Shown here piece by piece: positions 62,137-64,000 of a stretch of 64,000 nucleotides of DNA; the first letter of the stretch is position 1, and the number at the start of each line of letters is the position of its first letter. The stretch is from the NCBI RefSeq assembly GCF_019093865.1, contig NZ_JABJXD010000001.1, positions 434,001 to 498,000 of the forward strand, written 5' to 3'. The notes beneath the pieces were generated by a model. That model was not told the origin of the DNA and made no database searches. It saw nothing but the letters and a program-made list of their open reading frames with translations. A program made the position numbers and the translations under genes. This DNA is from Lentibacillus saliphilus. GTDB lineage: Bacteria > Bacillota > Bacilli > Bacillales > Amphibacillaceae.

Positions 62137-63246
62137 ATGAAAATAACTGCAATTGAAGCATTTGTCATTGAACTACCATTAATTGAGCCATTCACAATTA
62201 GTTACGCTTCTTATGATTCAATGGCGTCTGTTATTGTAAAAATAACGACCGATGATGGACAGACAGGCTATGGAGAAGGTGTTGCCGATGAACACGTGAC
62301 AGGTGAATCGGTGGAAAGTGTGTATCATATCATTACGAAAACCCTTGCACCACGTCTGATTGGTCAAGATCCGATGAATATCGAGCGTATCCACGATATT
62401 ATGAATCAAGAAATTCTTGGTGCGCCGACAGCTAAGGCCGCCTTAGATATTGCCTGCTATGACCTTGCTGGAAAGGCACTTGGCGTTCCAGCCTATACGC
62501 TCCTTGGTGGACGTTATCATGAGAAATTTCCGATCACACACGTTCTAAGCATCGATACGCCTGAACGTATGGCTGACAGCGCGGAAAAGCATGTCGCAAA
62601 GGGCTTCACGTCATTTAAGTTAAAAGTCGGCTATGATGTGGCCGAAGATGTTGCACGTATAAAAGCTGTTCATGCACGTGTCGGCAAGCAGGCTGCGATT
62701 CGTGTTGATGTCAATCAAGGTTGGCAGTCCTCAGCAAAGACGCTACAGGCGCTGGAAGGCTTGAAAGGTGTGACGATAGATTGGCTGGAACAACCGGTTG
62801 TTGCGAGTGATATTGATGCGTTGAGTGACGTGAAAGCAAAAGCAACGCTACCGATCATGGCTGATGAAGCACTCACGGGATTTAAATCTATGCGGGAAAT
62901 TATTGCAAAGCGTGCGGCTGACAAAGTCAATATTAAACTCATGAAATGCGGTGGCATGTACCCGGCTTCTAAGCTTGCGGCGATGGCAGAGATGGCTGGC
63001 ATGGATTGTCAGGTCGGTTCGATGGTTGAATCGTCAATTGGATCTGCTGCAGGATTTCATGTCGCTTTTTCTAAAAAAGTGATAACGAGTGTTGAACTAA
63101 CTGGCCCACTTAAATTTTCTAAAGATGTCGGAAATCTACGTTATGATGTACCCTTTATCGAGCTGAACGAACGTCCGGGACTTGGCGTTGATGTCGACGA
63201 CGCTATGCTCCAAGCGTTAACCGTCTATTCAGAGGAGGTCAAGTAG
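62137..63246 (+). CDS. Dipeptide epimerase-like enolase superfamily protein
   Basis: A 369-residue protein of the muconate-lactonising subgroup. It has Lys161-x-Lys163 in FKLKVG, metal ligands Asp191 (DVNQGW), Glu218 (DWLEQP) and Asp243 (MADEAL), and Lys267 (NIKLMKCGG). The pattern with two catalytic lysines fits dipeptide epimerases such as L-Ala-D/L-Glu epimerase (YkfB) and related enzymes; which substrate is used is open. GAAGGTGATC precedes the ATG. It is followed at once by a GNAT gene, suggesting an operon for peptide or amino acid derivatives. Confidence 0.8.
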   Translation: MKITAIEAFVIELPLIEPFTISYASYDSMASVIVKITTDDGQTGYGEGVADEHVTGESVESVYHIITKTLAPRLIGQDPMNIERIHDIMNQEILGAPTAKAALDIACYDLAGKALGVPAYTLLGGRYHEKFPITHVLSIDTPERMADSAEKHVAKGFTSFKLKVGYDVAEDVARIKAVHARVGKQAAIRVDVNQGWQSSAKTLQALEGLKGVTIDWLEQPVVASDIDALSDVKAKATLPIMADEALTGFKSMREIIAKRAADKVNIKLMKCGGMYPASKLAAMAEMAGMDCQVGSMVESSIGSAAGFHVAFSKKVITSVELTGPLKFSKDVGNLRYDVPFIELNERPGLGVDVDDAMLQALTVYSEEVK

Positions 63247-63247
63247 C

Positions 63248-63949
63248 ATGGGGGGATCGATGACCGCAGAGGGACAATTAAAAACAACAGGTGCAGCTTT
63301 CAAAGTGAGACAGCTTGAGTTAGACGACCTTGAGGCTATATTAACGTTACAAGATGCCGTCAAACAAACGCTAGACAACCCTAAACAGTTACAGCCACTT
63401 ACCTCTCAGGAGGCACACCATATGTTATCTGGACATGGCTATATGGTTGGGACCTTTGTCGATGATCGTATGATTGCCTTTCGTGCTATGCTTGTGCCCC
63501 CAATCGATGATCCTGAGCATTTGGGGACAGATGCTGGCATTGAAAAACAGAACTTGTCCCAAGTGATGTATTCGGAAATCTCTGTCGTGCATCCAGACTA
63601 CCGCGGCAATAGATTGCAAACATATATGGGCAAAATCGTTATGGCGCATGTTGATCGGAACCGTTTTCGCTATGTTGCAACGACTGTTGCCCCGTTCAAC
63701 ATTCCTAGCCTGAAGGATAAGCTAGCCCTCGGAATGGAAATCATTGCATTAAAGGAGAAATATAACGGCAAACTGCGTTACGTTCTTTTCCGTGATTTTG
63801 CAACAGATGACATTCAGAAATCTGTCACAGATACCAAAACCGTCGCAATGGAAGAGACAGAACGCCAACAACAGCTTTTGAAGGATGGCTACAAAGGGGT
63901 GTCCATCCAAAAGGTTGACGGGACATTTGCTGTAACCTATCAAAAATGA
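63248..63949 (+). CDS. GNAT-family acetyltransferase-like protein
   Basis: A 233-residue protein with a GNAT fold: FKVRQLELDDLEAILTLQDAV at the start, VMYSEISVVHPDYRGNRLQTYMGKIVMAHV as the acetyl-CoA binding core and a longer C-terminal part. GGAGGT lies 8 bases before the ATG at 63248, so this start is preferred to an ATG four codons on. It is separated from the epimerase stop by one base, so the two are co-transcribed. Its substrate may be a product of the epimerase or an unrelated amino compound. Confidence 0.75.
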   Translation: MGGSMTAEGQLKTTGAAFKVRQLELDDLEAILTLQDAVKQTLDNPKQLQPLTSQEAHHMLSGHGYMVGTFVDDRMIAFRAMLVPPIDDPEHLGTDAGIEKQNLSQVMYSEISVVHPDYRGNRLQTYMGKIVMAHVDRNRFRYVATTVAPFNIPSLKDKLALGMEIIALKEKYNGKLRYVLFRDFATDDIQKSVTDTKTVAMEETERQQQLLKDGYKGVSIQKVDGTFAVTYQK

Positions 63950-63990
63950 AGTCTGGTCTTACAAAGCCATAAAGGATGGTGACACGCTCA

Positions 63991-64000
63991 ATGACTGAGC
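63991..64000 (+). CDS. Start of a further gene (partial)
   Basis: An ATG at 63991 follows AAAGGATGG at a workable distance, 41 bases after the GNAT stop. Only three codons are visible, so nothing can be said about the product, but it may be the third gene of the epimerase operon. Confidence 0.35.

Noticed and set aside
1-64000. tRNA, rRNA, prophage, toxin–antitoxin or restriction–modification genes
   Set aside because: I looked for these on both strands and saw none that could be supported.

Overview
The window is about 64 kb of a low-to-mid GC Firmicute chromosome, most likely a Bacillaceae (probably halotolerant) relative of Virgibacillus, Lentibacillus or Oceanobacillus. Support comes from strong AGGAGG-type ribosome binding sites, frequent TTG starts, a YjzC-family protein, a Bce-type detoxification module, a stand-alone bacterial nitric oxide synthase, and CcpA-, FadR-, MhqR- and PyrR-type regulatory sites. 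I see no rRNA, tRNA, prophage or CRISPR array. Genus is not determined.

Layout. 1-5.0 kb: cydABDC (minus strand; cytochrome bd oxidase and its thiol exporter), with Rex-like and CcpA-like sites upstream. 5.5-11 kb: small heat-shock-like protein, C39-like peptidase, MMPL transporter, S1-domain protein and metallophosphoesterase. 11.1-14.3 kb: an antiterminator-controlled PTS operon (EIIA, BglG-family antiterminator, GlcNAc-type EIICB). 14.3-20.5 kb: DUF4317 protein, a VOC protein, a decayed IS1595-like element carrying a lipoprotein gene, a quinone-reductase-like protein, a MATE exporter and a DUF3298 protein. 20.5-27.6 kb: an MhqR/MhqO/MhqD quinone-stress cluster, a PPP phosphatase, fadH with a FadR operator, and a vanadium-haloperoxidase-type protein.

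27.7-31.1 kb: a UPF0261 (Tm-1-like) protein and a 'PEP hydrolase' TIM-barrel protein, behind a regulator that fuses the same TIM-barrel domain to an AraC HTH. 31.5-36.6 kb: a persulfide/sulfane-sulfur set (rhodanese-MBL, DsrE-like, TusA-rhodanese) next to a SulP transporter and beta-carbonic anhydrase. Both operons carry the same ATACCC-N4-GGGTAT operator against the -10 hexamer. 36.7-42.3 kb: class I aldolase, acetamidase/formamidase, P-loop kinase, and feoA with a feoB split into two genes. 42.3-47.8 kb: codBA under a PyrR-type attenuator, a 21-bp minisatellite, then nucleoside hydrolase plus lrgAB. 48-64 kb: nitric oxide synthase, two paralogous lipoproteins, an EamA transporter, a BceRSAB-type module, a GltS-type symporter, a secreted lipase with a nearby copy of its 3' end, a nonsense-interrupted NUDIX gene in frame with a GNAT gene, and a dipeptide-epimerase-like enzyme.

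Three copies of a large palindromic intergenic element (about 6.7, 47.8 and 51.2 kb) sit at 3' ends of genes. Two carry small hairpins whose stems differ but whose loop is always GTCCT or a close variant. With the TIM-barrel/AraC regulator and the shared sulfur operators, these are the most unusual features here.
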